A stretch of DNA of 64,000 bases from Tritrichomonas foetus (lineage: Eukaryota > Parabasalia > Tritrichomonadida > Tritrichomonadidae). Below, piece by piece: positions 41,100-50,779 of this stretch (position 1 is its first letter; the number at the start of each line of letters is the position of its first letter). Below the pieces are notes generated by a model that had not been told where the DNA came from, ran no database searches, and was given only the letters and a program-made list of their open reading frames with translations. Position numbers and translations under genes: made by a program. Where the stretch lies: NCBI GenBank assembly GCA_001839685.1, contig MLAK01000543.1, forward strand, positions 35,147 through 99,146. Reading direction: 5' to 3'.

Positions 41100-42740
41100 T
41101 TATTTGTTTTTAAGTTGTCTAATTGATGCTGCAAATTGTTGACGAATCATTTTAAGTTCATCAATCAAAAACTTTTCTTCATCTTCAAGCTCTGTGATTA
41201 AATCAAGAGCAGCTTCAAACTTCTTTTGCAATTCTGCCGTACTTGTATAACTTTCTTCAATTTCTTGTAATTGCTTTTTCTTTTCTGCATATTCTTTTTC
41301 GAGTGCAACTACAGAATTACGAATTTCACCTTCATTCATGTCACTTGTTCCCACATCAATATCTGGCATATCTTTTAATAAAGTTTGTTTTTCTGCCACT
41401 TTTTCTTTTAATTGATTTAACTCATTAGAATACTTTTGTTCGATTTCATTCATTTCTTTTGTTTCTTTTTCTACTTGATTATTTAGATCTTTGAGTTCTT
41501 GTTCAAACTGTTGAATTTTAATTTTGGATTCTTCGTATTCTTTGACAAGGGTTTCTTTGAGACTTTGTAAATCTTTCAAATTCGAGCAAAGCTGCTCAAT
41601 TTCATTCTGTTTTTGAACATTTGTAATTTTTTGTTGTTTAAGTTGAGCTCGAAGCTTTGTTGTTTCGTCTTGTAAAACAAATAATTGTTTTTCTGCTTCA
41701 GAAAGTTCAAGTTCAGCTTGTTGTCTTTGCTGATTAATTTTTTGTTCATTTTCTTTTGCTAATTTTGAGGCATTATCAACTTTATTTCTCCACAATTCGA
41801 GTTCTTTTGTTAAAGGTGATAATGTTTGAGGAATTGAAGATTCAACTGCTTCAATTGAACTACGTATCATATTGTTACTCTTTTTGAGATTATTTAATTG
41901 AATTCTAAGTTCATTCATTTCCATTTTATGTATTTTTTGTGATTTTTGATATTTTTCTTTGGAATCTGCAAATGATGATTTTAATTTAGAAATTTTCATT
42001 TTCATAGAATTTATTTGTTCTTTATAAACATCATCTAAATCATCTTGATCAATGATTTCTGGTTCATCATAAAAATTGGTTGGTGTTTGTTTCAATTCAT
42101 TTTGAAGTTTATCAATTTCGTTTTGAAGAGAAGTGATTAAAGATAAATTAATTGATGCTTTTGCGTCTTTAATTAAAGTATTTGTTGTTTCTGTTCCTTT
42201 CAATAAATTAGTTTTTTGATTGTTCAATTTTTGTATTTCGAGACTCAAGTTGTCATATTTTTTATTCGTTTCATCGAATAATTTTTGAGTATCTTCTAAT
42301 TCATTTTGATATTTTTTGAGTTCATTTTGCTTTGATGTTAATTCGTCTCTTTTTTCTGTGACGAGTCTTGCTTTTGATTCAAATTCTGTTGATAATTGAA
42401 GAGTTGAAGCCTTTAATTCATTCATTTCTTGAGTAGATTCCATGTTTGACATTGAAATTTGTTCTGCTTCTTCTCTTTCACTCAAAAGTTTTTGCTTTTT
42501 CAGCTTAACATCCCTGACCCTTTTTCGGGCTTCAAGCAATTTCCCTTCAGCTTCACTCAATTTATCTGCTAAAATATCTTTCAATTTTTCATACGAAGGA
42601 GTCTCATCAGCACAGAAATCAATAATTTTTTGTGTTTCTTCAATTTTTTGCTGTACCAGGATTTTTATCGATTTCAATTCATGAGTGCGCCTTTCGTAGA
42701 GATGTTCAAGGTTTTGGATGTCAGGAAGAGTGGCTGACAT
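41100..42740 (-). CDS. Long coiled-coil protein
   Basis: 546 residues from ATG. Practically the whole chain is charged heptad coiled coil (about 10-545), with a short break near 215-235 (PTNFYDEPEIIDQDDLDD) and another near 455-475 (DMPDIDVGTSDMNEGE). No domain is recognised. Such proteins are often annotated as viral A-type inclusion-like or SMC-like in trichomonads, which carries no functional meaning. A structural role is the reasonable inference. Confidence 0.75.
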   Translation of the reverse strand: MSATLPDIQNLEHLYERRTHELKSIKILVQQKIEETQKIIDFCADETPSYEKLKDILADKLSEAEGKLLEARKRVRDVKLKKQKLLSEREEAEQISMSNMESTQEMNELKASTLQLSTEFESKARLVTEKRDELTSKQNELKKYQNELEDTQKLFDETNKKYDNLSLEIQKLNNQKTNLLKGTETTNTLIKDAKASINLSLITSLQNEIDKLQNELKQTPTNFYDEPEIIDQDDLDDVYKEQINSMKMKISKLKSSFADSKEKYQKSQKIHKMEMNELRIQLNNLKKSNNMIRSSIEAVESSIPQTLSPLTKELELWRNKVDNASKLAKENEQKINQQRQQAELELSEAEKQLFVLQDETTKLRAQLKQQKITNVQKQNEIEQLCSNLKDLQSLKETLVKEYEESKIKIQQFEQELKDLNNQVEKETKEMNEIEQKYSNELNQLKEKVAEKQTLLKDMPDIDVGTSDMNEGEIRNSVVALEKEYAEKKKQLQEIEESYTSTAELQKKFEAALDLITELEDEEKFLIDELKMIRQQFAASIRQLKNK

Positions 42741-43028
42741 CTTTTGTAAAAATAACGATTAAAAAGCACTGAAAAAGAAGTAACCGACGAATTCAAAATC
42801 TAAGAAACTTATTCAAAAAGCCGGGAATTTTTTTTTTTCACTTGAATTTGTAAATCTTGCGTTTATCTTTGATATTTCATGAGCTGTCATGCATTATAAA
42901 GATTTATACATGGTCTCTGCAAGTCATGGGACCTTATATAAGAATGTGAAGAATGATTTAAAAAAAAAATATAAAATGTAAATAAAATAACAACAAAATT
43001 TCGATTGAGAGACTGATAAACCATTCGT
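42741..43028. other. Intergenic spacer
   Basis: 288 AT-rich bases with nothing recognised. Confidence 0.5.
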
Positions 43029-43217
43029 TTACTTAGAAATGAAACGTTGAATGAGATTGAGGACAAGAGCTGTCAAGATAAGACCGCCTGTAATGTAAAG
43101 TGATCCTTCTGGAGTGCATTCGATTCCAACTTGAGCTTTAGCGCGCTTACCCATTCTGAATGAGCTTCCACCAGCTGCTGAAACTGCGATCTTCTGTTCA
43201 ACTGCGCCCTTTGCCAT
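43029..43217 (-). CDS. SEC61B: Sec61 beta subunit
   Basis: 62 residues starting at MAKGAVEQ (ATG at 43217); a longer reading from a TTG at 43238 is not needed. Features match Sec61 beta: a short cytosolic part with AAGGSSFRMGKRAK, as in the AAGGS-basic signature, and one C-terminal TM helix (about 40-58, YITGGLILTALVLNLIQ) with a short basic end. This is the tail-anchored subunit of the ER protein-conducting channel. The small size suits the family. A CCDC47-like ER protein lies 1.8 kb away on the other strand. Confidence 0.92.
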   Translation of the reverse strand: MAKGAVEQKIAVSAAGGSSFRMGKRAKAQVGIECTPEGSLYITGGLILTALVLNLIQRFISK

Positions 43218-44117
43218 TTTTCGTTTGTGGCCAAACAATAACCTTTCAAAAGTCAGGTAGGAATAAACGTTCTCCTAATCTTTATTTGCTCTATATCTGA
43301 TTTTCAATATTCATTATATTCCTCTTAACACTAATGTTGATTTTTATACCAAGTCAGTGAAGTAAAAAACTTCAAAAAGTGTAAAATTTGTAAAAAATAT
43401 TTTTGGACATTATTTCAAATCGAATCGTAGTCTGTTAAAAAGCCCAAAATTATTATTTCCAATATTCAATGGATGTATATCTTTAAATTAATAAAATAAA
43501 AAAGACGTTGAATGATGAAAAAATAAAAAATTAAAAAACTAAAGCGTCAACGCTGAGGATTTTATTGGATTTTTTTATCTCATAATTCTATCATAATATA
43601 TTGACATCAAGTACATAATATTTAGTGTGGAATCATCTAGTTCTGTTGATAGGATTTTACTAAAAAACGTTTTTTGTTTTTATGATTTTGGCGCCAAAGT
43701 TATAACACGAAATACAGATTACATGAAAAAGTGAATGAGATATTAACATACTTCTCACTTACCCAATAATATTTTGCATGAATTGATGTGAGTGGATTCA
43801 AATCAGGCTTTACAAAAAAATGATTTCCTCCATTGTTGTGAATAAAATTTACCTTTTTTCCTTCTTGATAAACTAGCACAAGACATAATATTTATTAATG
43901 ATACACAGTTATCTCAGGCGAATACATTTCAGACATTTAATTTAATTTAAATATGTGTTTTGTTATTTTTTTTTGTAACAAGCTTATTTGTTGACATTGA
44001 GACATGTGATATGTAATTGATACATTAAGTTAACAAATCAATAGTTAACTCAATAATGAAAAAGATCTGAAATCATAAACATGAATGAAAAAAACAAAAA
44101 ATGAAAAAAACAAATAT
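43218..44117. other. Intergenic region
   Basis: About 900 AT-rich bases. A short tandem repeat of AATGAAAAAAACAAA (two units, about 44083-44112) lies next to the stop of the next gene. Nothing else is recognised. Confidence 0.5.
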
Positions 44118-44933
44118 TTACGACAAAATACAAAAGAGAAATAAGCTCACTACAAAGATTGCCAATAATGCAAGCGCAATTGATGTGAGTGAAACACCTG
44201 CATAGAAAAAGCCATTCTTTGTTTTATTATCAAACATGATAATATATACCTCTGGAATATTCACATAATCGTAAGGAACAAAGAAAGACTTTCTAAAAAT
44301 AAAAGTGACTTGACTAAAGTCATAAGTATCGTTAATTGGATCCATGAAAAAATTGACCGAGTAGTTTCCGTCAATGACCATGGGATATCCATACCTTGTA
44401 TTGCAGTTCGGTTCAATATTATTCGATTGTGTAATCAATGTGGGAAGGGGACAAGATATCCAAAAAATATTATCTGAGAAGCGAATCTTCTTCAATGAGC
44501 CGCCGTAAGTATCTAATTCGAGAATGGGATGACGCGTGAGTGGTTTATATTCTTCTGAGGCATTCACATTTTGCTGGACGATGGTCGAATATATTAATTC
44601 ATCGCCGACATACAAATCTGCATCGATATGAAATCCCCACATGTTGTGGAGTAAATAGAACCCTTTGTAGCCTAAATCGTAGCGATCGATATCGACTGTA
44701 AAATTCACTGTATCGTTAAAATCTATGCTGGAATAGTTTTGTTCGGATATAAAAAATTGCGTTGGAGGGATTGAATTGTCTGAAAAAATGGGGAGAGCGA
44801 CTAAAGAATGCCATAATCTGTTCGAGTTGTAACTAGCTCCTATAACCCATAATGGGATACCCACACAGAATAGTGGAATGGGTATGACACCAATTATGAT
44901 AATTGCTACTAATGCGCAATCGGAATCACACAT
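44118..44933 (-). CDS. Two-TM membrane glycoprotein, family unknown
   Basis: 271 residues from ATG. TM helices lie at about 8-32 and 242-270, with a long ectodomain between them. The ectodomain has several N-glycosylation sequons (NYSS, NDT, NFT, NAS, NYS, NDT) and a few Cys that could pair. No catalytic motif was found. Layout resembles CDC50-type two-TM proteins, but I did not find their conserved motifs, so no family is claimed. It is divergent from the CCDC47-like gene, with the two starts within 100 bases, so they may share a promoter region. Confidence 0.7.
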   Translation of the reverse strand: MCDSDCALVAIIIIGVIPIPLFCVGIPLWVIGASYNSNRLWHSLVALPIFSDNSIPPTQFFISEQNYSSIDFNDTVNFTVDIDRYDLGYKGFYLLHNMWGFHIDADLYVGDELIYSTIVQQNVNASEEYKPLTRHPILELDTYGGSLKKIRFSDNIFWISCPLPTLITQSNNIEPNCNTRYGYPMVIDGNYSVNFFMDPINDTYDFSQVTFIFRKSFFVPYDYVNIPEVYIIMFDNKTKNGFFYAGVSLTSIALALLAIFVVSLFLFCILS

Positions 44934-45028
44934 TTTTTAACAATTTTTTTAAAGAGACTTTTGAGAGTTTTTATTTATGACAATATGTAAATTGAGAAAA
45001 ACTTTTTCCAGTTAAAAATTTGTCATCT

Positions 45029-46114
45029 ATGATAGTTTTTCTCTATTTCGCTCTTGCTTTTAGTAATATAGATGATTCAAGTCTACCATATGATGATGAA
45101 CACGAAAATCTCGAAAACTCTCCAGTCAATCGAAATGAAGATTCGAATGAAAATCCACAACTCCAATCAAATCAACCTCATATACCGCCGCCAGACTCAA
45201 CAACGCCGCTATACATACTTTTAGCTTCTCTCTTTGTCTTCTTCCTCGTTTCAGTGGTCGCATATTATCTCGGAAAAATTGAAATCGAAAACAAGATGAC
45301 AAAAGTACAGAAATCATTAAACGAATTTATTCAACACGATTTTAAAACAGAAAAAGTTAATTTCATGCAATATGGAATTCACGAATTTGAAGTCTATTTT
45401 CAGACCAATGATCCAAATATTTACGGTTGTATTCTTCATGTTGAAATGGCCTTAAGATGTGATATCTTCCATCAAATTAAGTATTTATTTGTTCCGAAAG
45501 TTGATAAAATGACTTTTGAATATCTTCTTCATCCATCCAAACGATTTTCTGCCATGATTCATATTTCTAAATCACTTCCTTATTTTTCAAATGATTTCGA
45601 ATTAATTGAGAGTAAAATTGTTCTTTCAAATGACCTTAAATGCTGGAGTGATGTTTCTGGATATGAAAAAGATGTTGTTAAACTTATTCAGCCTTTTGCT
45701 GAAAAACATCCAAAACTTATTGAGCTTATTGAAATGAGTGATGCAAATAGATTCAAAACACGTGATAAGGTTGGTTTTGTGACTCGAATTGAATTCAACG
45801 TATCAAATTATGATGAAATTTCTAATTTCGAAACTTATCGTTTTGGATTCAGTCTTGCTCATAAATTTGTGAATATAAAAATTCCTGATGATGTAACCAA
45901 AAAGAATATTGAAAAAAGAGACAAGCTTCTAGAAAAAGCAAAAATAAGAATGGAAAAAATAAAAGCTTTTTATGCAGCTCAAGCTGGAATGCAAAATCAA
46001 CAAGATGTTGAAATTATTGGAACACCTGTAAATCAACAAGAAAATACACCGAATAACGAGCAAGCGCAATCACAAGCACAAGATCAAACAAATGTTCATG
46101 AAAAAACGGAATAA
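45029..46114 (+). CDS. CCDC47-like ER membrane protein
   Basis: 361 residues from the ATG at 45029; an upstream TTG at 45020 would add three residues. A signal peptide (about 1-12) leads into a short acidic lumenal segment (about 14-55), then a single TM helix (about 60-80), then a cytosolic domain (about 100-300) and a final basic helix with KKNIEKRDKLLEKAKIRMEK. This order matches CCDC47 (DUF1682), a member of the PAT/TRAP-associated ER translocon complex that inserts multi-pass proteins. The last helix and its length resemble the CCDC47 C-terminal region. The family call is moderate and rests on architecture more than on motif identity. Confidence 0.6.
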   Translation: MIVFLYFALAFSNIDDSSLPYDDEHENLENSPVNRNEDSNENPQLQSNQPHIPPPDSTTPLYILLASLFVFFLVSVVAYYLGKIEIENKMTKVQKSLNEFIQHDFKTEKVNFMQYGIHEFEVYFQTNDPNIYGCILHVEMALRCDIFHQIKYLFVPKVDKMTFEYLLHPSKRFSAMIHISKSLPYFSNDFELIESKIVLSNDLKCWSDVSGYEKDVVKLIQPFAEKHPKLIELIEMSDANRFKTRDKVGFVTRIEFNVSNYDEISNFETYRFGFSLAHKFVNIKIPDDVTKKNIEKRDKLLEKAKIRMEKIKAFYAAQAGMQNQQDVEIIGTPVNQQENTPNNEQAQSQAQDQTNVHEKTE

Positions 46115-46776
46115 TGCTCTTTTATTTTCATTTCATCTTTTTTTATTTTTATTTCTAAACAGAATTCTCTATCACTTCCGAGCTTTTTGTTTTATTTTGT
46201 GAATATGGTGTGAGAACTCATATAATGTTCATTTGCAGAACGAGATGAATCCGGATTCATGAATGTGTATCATTGAAAGGATCGACAAATCAACTTGATA
46301 ATAGCTATCATTATCTTCCATATTTATTTGGTCTATAATATTTGGTTCAATTAACTAAAAATTCAATCTTTCCTTCAAGAACTTTCTTTGTAATCATAAG
46401 TATTTGACACTATATTATTTGGTTGTAGATAGCTAACAGCTGTATTAACACTAAATTTCCAATGGTAGAAACATTCACATCATCACGATTTGTATCAAAT
46501 CAATTTCTAGTGAAAACATTTAACATGAAAAGTACAATTGCCCAAAGCATTACGACCAAATTTAAAAAAATTGCGACAAGTTTGGTCAATAATTCAAGTG
46601 AATTTGAATTTCTGGTTTAACTTTTAATCATAATCCAGAGTTATACATTATTTGGAAATTCGAAGAAACAAAGATAATTTTCGCAATTGATTCAAGCTTT
46701 TCATAATTTAATCCAATACTTTCCAAAATAAAAGAAAATACATAAAAGAAAAACTATAATTAATGCATAAATTATT
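46115..46776. other. Convergent intergenic with dispersed repeat copy
   Basis: About 660 bases. Bases 46540-46625 hold the inverted copy of the 2.04-kb dispersed repeat (separate entry). The rest is AT-rich. Confidence 0.6.
46540..46625. repeat. Dispersed repeat copy 2 (inverted relative to copy 1)
   Basis: Its reverse complement contains AAAGTTAAACCAGAAATTC, ATTGACCAAACTTG and TTTGGTCGTAATGC, lined up with copy 1 at about 2040-2120. Further out the similarity fades, so the intact element cannot be reconstructed. Confidence 0.6.
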
Positions 46777-47445
46777 TTATATGTTAGTTAATGTGCAAGC
46801 AATACAAAATGCTTGGAACAATGAAAGTGGATAGCTAATTTCAGCTTCAAATTCATCTTCTGCAATTTGATGGAGACTCAAAACGGTTTCCTCTCCTAAA
46901 AGAACCTGGACCGTGTAGTATTCGGGATTAGTTACATTTGTGATATCATTAATTTTCTTTGCAACGAGGAAAAAAGCATCATTAGGGAGAGGGGTCTCTG
47001 GGGTTTCAGGAAATCTGAAATCTTGGTCACTTGGAGGAGCTAAGATGATTGGATCACCGACCTCCTCATCACCTGTTGTAATTCTTATGGAGTTGAAGAG
47101 AAGCCCCGGCTTTTCTGGATAGGATTTAGCGCCAATAAAAACCTTTTTCGTTTGAGCATCTGAACATAATCCGACATAGAAAGGACTTTTCCTTTTGACG
47201 TCTTTTGAGCTTGTTGAGAATTTATAAATCGTTCCTTTGTTTTTTTTGACAGTCGCAGCAACAATTAAGTTCTCTGTGTCTTCGGTAAAGAAATAAAATT
47301 TCTGCTTCGTTTTCTTTCCCTTTGGCTTGCGGCGTGTGTAAAGACAGCAAACTGGGTGGTTTCGATGTATCTGGCGGAATAATTTATTGCGTTGATGAGA
47401 GGCTAAAGCTGTGATTTGGTTATCTTGTGTCGGATTTTGCTGCAT
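46777..47445 (-). CDS. Small Tubby-like domain protein
   Basis: 222 residues from ATG. A short leader (about 1-28) is followed by a single beta-rich domain with strands FYFFTEDTENLIVAATVKK and FYVGLCSDAQTKKVFIGAKSY. It ends in EAEISYPLSLFQAFCIAC, which resembles the Tubby C-terminus YRYPLSALQAFAICL. In Tubby this is the hydrophobic helix threaded through the barrel. The protein is shorter than the Tubby-like protein at 21990 and lacks its long disordered N-terminus. Phosphoinositide binding is likely by family. It is divergent from the gene at 47762. Confidence 0.7.
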   Translation of the reverse strand: MQQNPTQDNQITALASHQRNKLFRQIHRNHPVCCLYTRRKPKGKKTKQKFYFFTEDTENLIVAATVKKNKGTIYKFSTSSKDVKRKSPFYVGLCSDAQTKKVFIGAKSYPEKPGLLFNSIRITTGDEEVGDPIILAPPSDQDFRFPETPETPLPNDAFFLVAKKINDITNVTNPEYYTVQVLLGEETVLSLHQIAEDEFEAEISYPLSLFQAFCIACTLTNI

Positions 47446-47761
47446 TTGAGTTATCTGAACGTTTAAGAACAGAATTTTGATTATCAGATATAATTACTAA
47501 AGAAAAAATTCATCAAAAGGCTAAATATGGTCAAAGCAGTCAAAATTTAAAATCAAGACATATTTCATTCGATTCTGTGAATCTCAGGAATTTCTATGAT
47601 AACTTTTTCAATTTTAGGTTTACTCAATGTTACACTTTCAATGATGAGCTTTTTCCGTTTTTAAATGGTTTCATTCATAGAATTAATGACCATATAACTG
47701 TGGAAAAAGTTTCGTGGTTTAACCATATAACTGTAATTATATTGACCTTTAGCACGAAAGA
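47446..47761. other. Divergent intergenic region
   Basis: 316 AT-rich bases between two divergent genes, presumably with both promoters. No clear motif. Confidence 0.5.
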
Positions 47762-49315
47762 ATGAAAAAGGTTGATAATCCCTACGATTTATCGAATCAA
47801 GACGTGCTAATAAGTGTAGTCTATGGTGAAGAAGAATCTAATACTATTGCTCTCACTTTCAATCCCGAAGAAACACCTGCAAGATTAGTCTCGATTTTTA
47901 ATACCTTAGAAAATGATGAAGAACCATCGAATTATGAACTCGTTTCTCCAAGTCATAATATTCCCCTCGACGGCGATTTTTTCACAACTACTGAATTCGA
48001 AGATAAATATGAATTAGATGTATACGAAAGTGAAATGCCAGGATTTGATTATGTTGAGGATGTTTATGTTCTCTATGATAAAATGAAACTTAATAATTTG
48101 GTTTTAAAGCCAAATTTACTTCCAGAACTAATATACAAACAAATTATGGGAATAAACACATATTCTTCAACAATATTTGTTGGAGTTTGGCAAAAAATTA
48201 TGATGAGGGCAATCATTGACATCAGTCAAGGAGAAAATTATGTTTTTTTAAGATCTTTAATTCCTTATTTTCATCAAAGTGCTCAAGTTAACCAAGATTT
48301 TCCATTTTTAATAACTAACTCAATCGTGTCTGCGATGACTATCATGTTTGTTAATCGAAAAATTAGGTCAATTAATCCATATGAAGATGAGTTAGATATG
48401 TCTTATAACCCAGAATGGTTTCCTTTTCTTCATTTTATATCTGAACTTGTTGTTCGTCGTTTGATATCATATGAATGCATTCGAAATTCTCTTGATGCAT
48501 TTCGACCTTCAATTATTTCTGAACAATTTATTATTTCACTAGCTACTAACATTTTAACAGCTCTTCCTGTTCATGAAACTTTTAAAATCTGTTCTGAATT
48601 ATTTAAAGATAAATATTTATTTCGATCTTTTCGAAATCCATCTGTAGTTCATTTATTACTTCAAAAACCTGACATTTCACAAGTTTTTCCATATTTATAC
48701 ATTTATGGATGGATGTCGCGTGCGTTTAATTCTGAAGTTAGTCTGCAAACAGCAATTGCGGCCGCTTTAAATGTTGGAGAACAAACAATATTCGATTCAA
48801 AACGAATTTTAAAAACGTTTTTAGATAGTATTATTGAAACAATTTATGAAAAATTCATATTTTTGCCATTTGCAAAAACATATTTAGAACTGACAAGTGT
48901 TCAAGTGAGTTTGATTTCAATTGAACTTGAAAGATATGAACCAATATTTGTTGAATTCATTAAAAGTAAAGAATTAATGATCGCACTCCTTGAGCGCGTT
49001 CATATTTTGTTAGCAAAGTATTCTTATTTTCCAAAAGGAATTACTCTTCTTTTATATAAATTTCTTTGGGATAAAGGAATATGTTCAACACCAGCATTTA
49101 ACATTTGGTTTGAACAATTGAATACAGCAGATGGCGCTACTGGGATAATGCTAGAATTAAATTCTCCATTGAATTCTGTTATTCCATTGAAATATGATTT
49201 TAGCACTACTATGAATTTATCAATTATTGAACAAGTTAAAGCTGATTTGAAGAAGAAACCGGCATATGAAGGTGGTGAAGGAGTTGAAGAAGAAGAAGAA
49301 GATATAGGATTCTAA
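47762..49315 (+). CDS. All-helical protein, possible W2-like end
   Basis: 517 residues from ATG, not recognised. After a beta-rich N-terminal section (about 1-110) the chain is helical to about 460. Near 405-450 comes a helical pair with LLYKFLWDKGICSTPAFNIWFEQL, which recalls the Trp-containing final helices of W2 domains (eIF5, eIF4G, eIF2B epsilon, 5MP). The C-terminus is acidic (GVEEEEEDIGF), as in several W2 proteins, but about 65 residues lie between the two, which is unusual. A translation-factor regulator is possible but weakly supported. Confidence 0.6.
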   Translation: MKKVDNPYDLSNQDVLISVVYGEEESNTIALTFNPEETPARLVSIFNTLENDEEPSNYELVSPSHNIPLDGDFFTTTEFEDKYELDVYESEMPGFDYVEDVYVLYDKMKLNNLVLKPNLLPELIYKQIMGINTYSSTIFVGVWQKIMMRAIIDISQGENYVFLRSLIPYFHQSAQVNQDFPFLITNSIVSAMTIMFVNRKIRSINPYEDELDMSYNPEWFPFLHFISELVVRRLISYECIRNSLDAFRPSIISEQFIISLATNILTALPVHETFKICSELFKDKYLFRSFRNPSVVHLLLQKPDISQVFPYLYIYGWMSRAFNSEVSLQTAIAAALNVGEQTIFDSKRILKTFLDSIIETIYEKFIFLPFAKTYLELTSVQVSLISIELERYEPIFVEFIKSKELMIALLERVHILLAKYSYFPKGITLLLYKFLWDKGICSTPAFNIWFEQLNTADGATGIMLELNSPLNSVIPLKYDFSTTMNLSIIEQVKADLKKKPAYEGGEGVEEEEEDIGF

Positions 49316-49694
49316 TCAATTGTCCAAAATATTTTGTTTTTTTATGTTTTAAATATATTATCATTATTTTTTCTTTTCTTTTATTATTTTAATTAATGAT
49401 ATGAATACTTTATGGATATAGTGCTTTTACCATTTTGTTGAATTAAATGAAAAGAAGAATTGAAAAGCGATCTCATTCGATGATTAATATTTCTTCATTC
49501 GAATTTTTACTATTGAATTCATCAACTTTATTATGTAGATAGAATATTTTAGATGTTTATTTATAAATTTAATTAGAAGAAACAAAAATAAAAGTGTTTT
49601 ATTTCAGAACAAAGATCGTGTTTCAAAAAGATTGAATTTGTAAAGAACTTTTTCAGTGTTTTCTATCCTCGAAACCAAAAATCTCAGATTCGTC
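49316..49694. other. Intergenic spacer
   Basis: 379 AT-rich bases with nothing recognised. Confidence 0.5.
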
Positions 49695-50450
49695 ATGAGC
49701 TTTACTCCTGGACAAATTTGCGCAGCTTGCGTGCCATATAATAATTCACAGCCAGAATGGATCATTGCCAGAATCAAAACGATTTTACCAAACAAAGATT
49801 ATCAGGTTGTCGATATTGATGCTGATAACGGCCAAACTGACCCATATACAGTATCCAATGACAAAATTACAGCTTTTCCAGCACCTGCCACAACGCTCGA
49901 AGTCGGCGAGCACGTTTTGGCGCTCTGGTATGATGAAGATAATAAAGATTGGTCAACGATGTTTTACGAAGCCATAATTAAAGAACAAATAGACGACCAA
50001 AAATTACTGATCACTTTTGTTGGATCAAATTTGACAGTGCAAACGTACAAAACGAAAATAGCATTATTTCCACTAATTGAACAAGAAAAAATAAAAATGG
50101 AGGAGAAAATTGAACAGGAAAAAACTGACCCAAATAAAAGAAAAATTGTTTTTACTTCTGGTGCACAAGATTTGCGAGTGGAAAAGTTTATCAAACTTTC
50201 GGATGAAGATTTTGAAAGTATGATGAAGCCGAATATTCCAATTCGAAGATTGAAATCAACTGAAGGGACACCTCTCCTTGATTTTCTAAACGATCCCATT
50301 TTATTTTCTGAAACAAGTCCCCATGTTACAACTTGTGGATCTCTTTCAATTCCACAATCAATAAGAGCACCAAATAGAGAATCTGGCCTCATGAATTCCA
50401 ATTCACAAGTTGGAAGAATTAGTAAAATACTGCATCAGTGGGGAGTTTGA
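49695..50450 (+). CDS. SGF29: SGF29-like tandem Tudor protein
   Basis: 251 residues from the ATG at 49695; the longer reading from a GTG is unnecessary. Residues about 5-135 match the SGF29 C-terminal tandem Tudor domain: GQICAACVPY, EWIIARIKTI, DYQVVDIDADNG, VGEHVLALWYDED, TMFYEAIIKEQ and LLITFVG, in the same order as in SGF29. That domain binds H3K4me2/3 and belongs to the SAGA/ADA acetyltransferase complexes. The usual N-terminal coiled coil is absent here; instead there is a C-terminal extension of about 110 residues with no known fold. This is a reduced or rearranged SGF29. The Tudor call is fairly strong. Confidence 0.78.
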   Translation: MSFTPGQICAACVPYNNSQPEWIIARIKTILPNKDYQVVDIDADNGQTDPYTVSNDKITAFPAPATTLEVGEHVLALWYDEDNKDWSTMFYEAIIKEQIDDQKLLITFVGSNLTVQTYKTKIALFPLIEQEKIKMEEKIEQEKTDPNKRKIVFTSGAQDLRVEKFIKLSDEDFESMMKPNIPIRRLKSTEGTPLLDFLNDPILFSETSPHVTTCGSLSIPQSIRAPNRESGLMNSNSQVGRISKILHQWGV

Positions 50451-50779
50451 TGATTTGAATTGTAATTCTTTTGCAATATATTGATCAACATTTTATTGAT
50501 AGGAACAATAATTAATATTAATTTGTTATTAAATTATATTCTGTATTTTCTAACTTTATTTTTTATGTTTTTTCTCTTACAAAATATAACATTTCCTTAA
50601 ATAATGACTTAGGAGTGACTCTAGTATGAATTTATAGACAAAAATTTCTATTGTGAACTGTTTATCATAGTATCGTAATGAAAGATAAAGTTTGTTATTA
50701 TCATTGAAACTTTTGTGATTTTGATTTTCTGGGAGATCTTTGAAAAAGTGGATTTTTTTGAGAGACTTCACTTTCCTAG
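50451..50779. other. Intergenic spacer
   Basis: 329 AT-rich bases with nothing beyond the initiator listed next. Confidence 0.5.
50768..50774 (+). promoter_or_regulatory. Initiator TCACTTT before the ankyrin gene
   Basis: A perfect TCAYWWW match. The transcription start A would lie 10 bases before the ATG at 50780, the usual trichomonad leader length. Confidence 0.7.

Noticed and set aside
47577..47765. 62-codon plus ORF ahead of 47762
   Set aside because: Overlaps the start of the following long gene and has no supported features.
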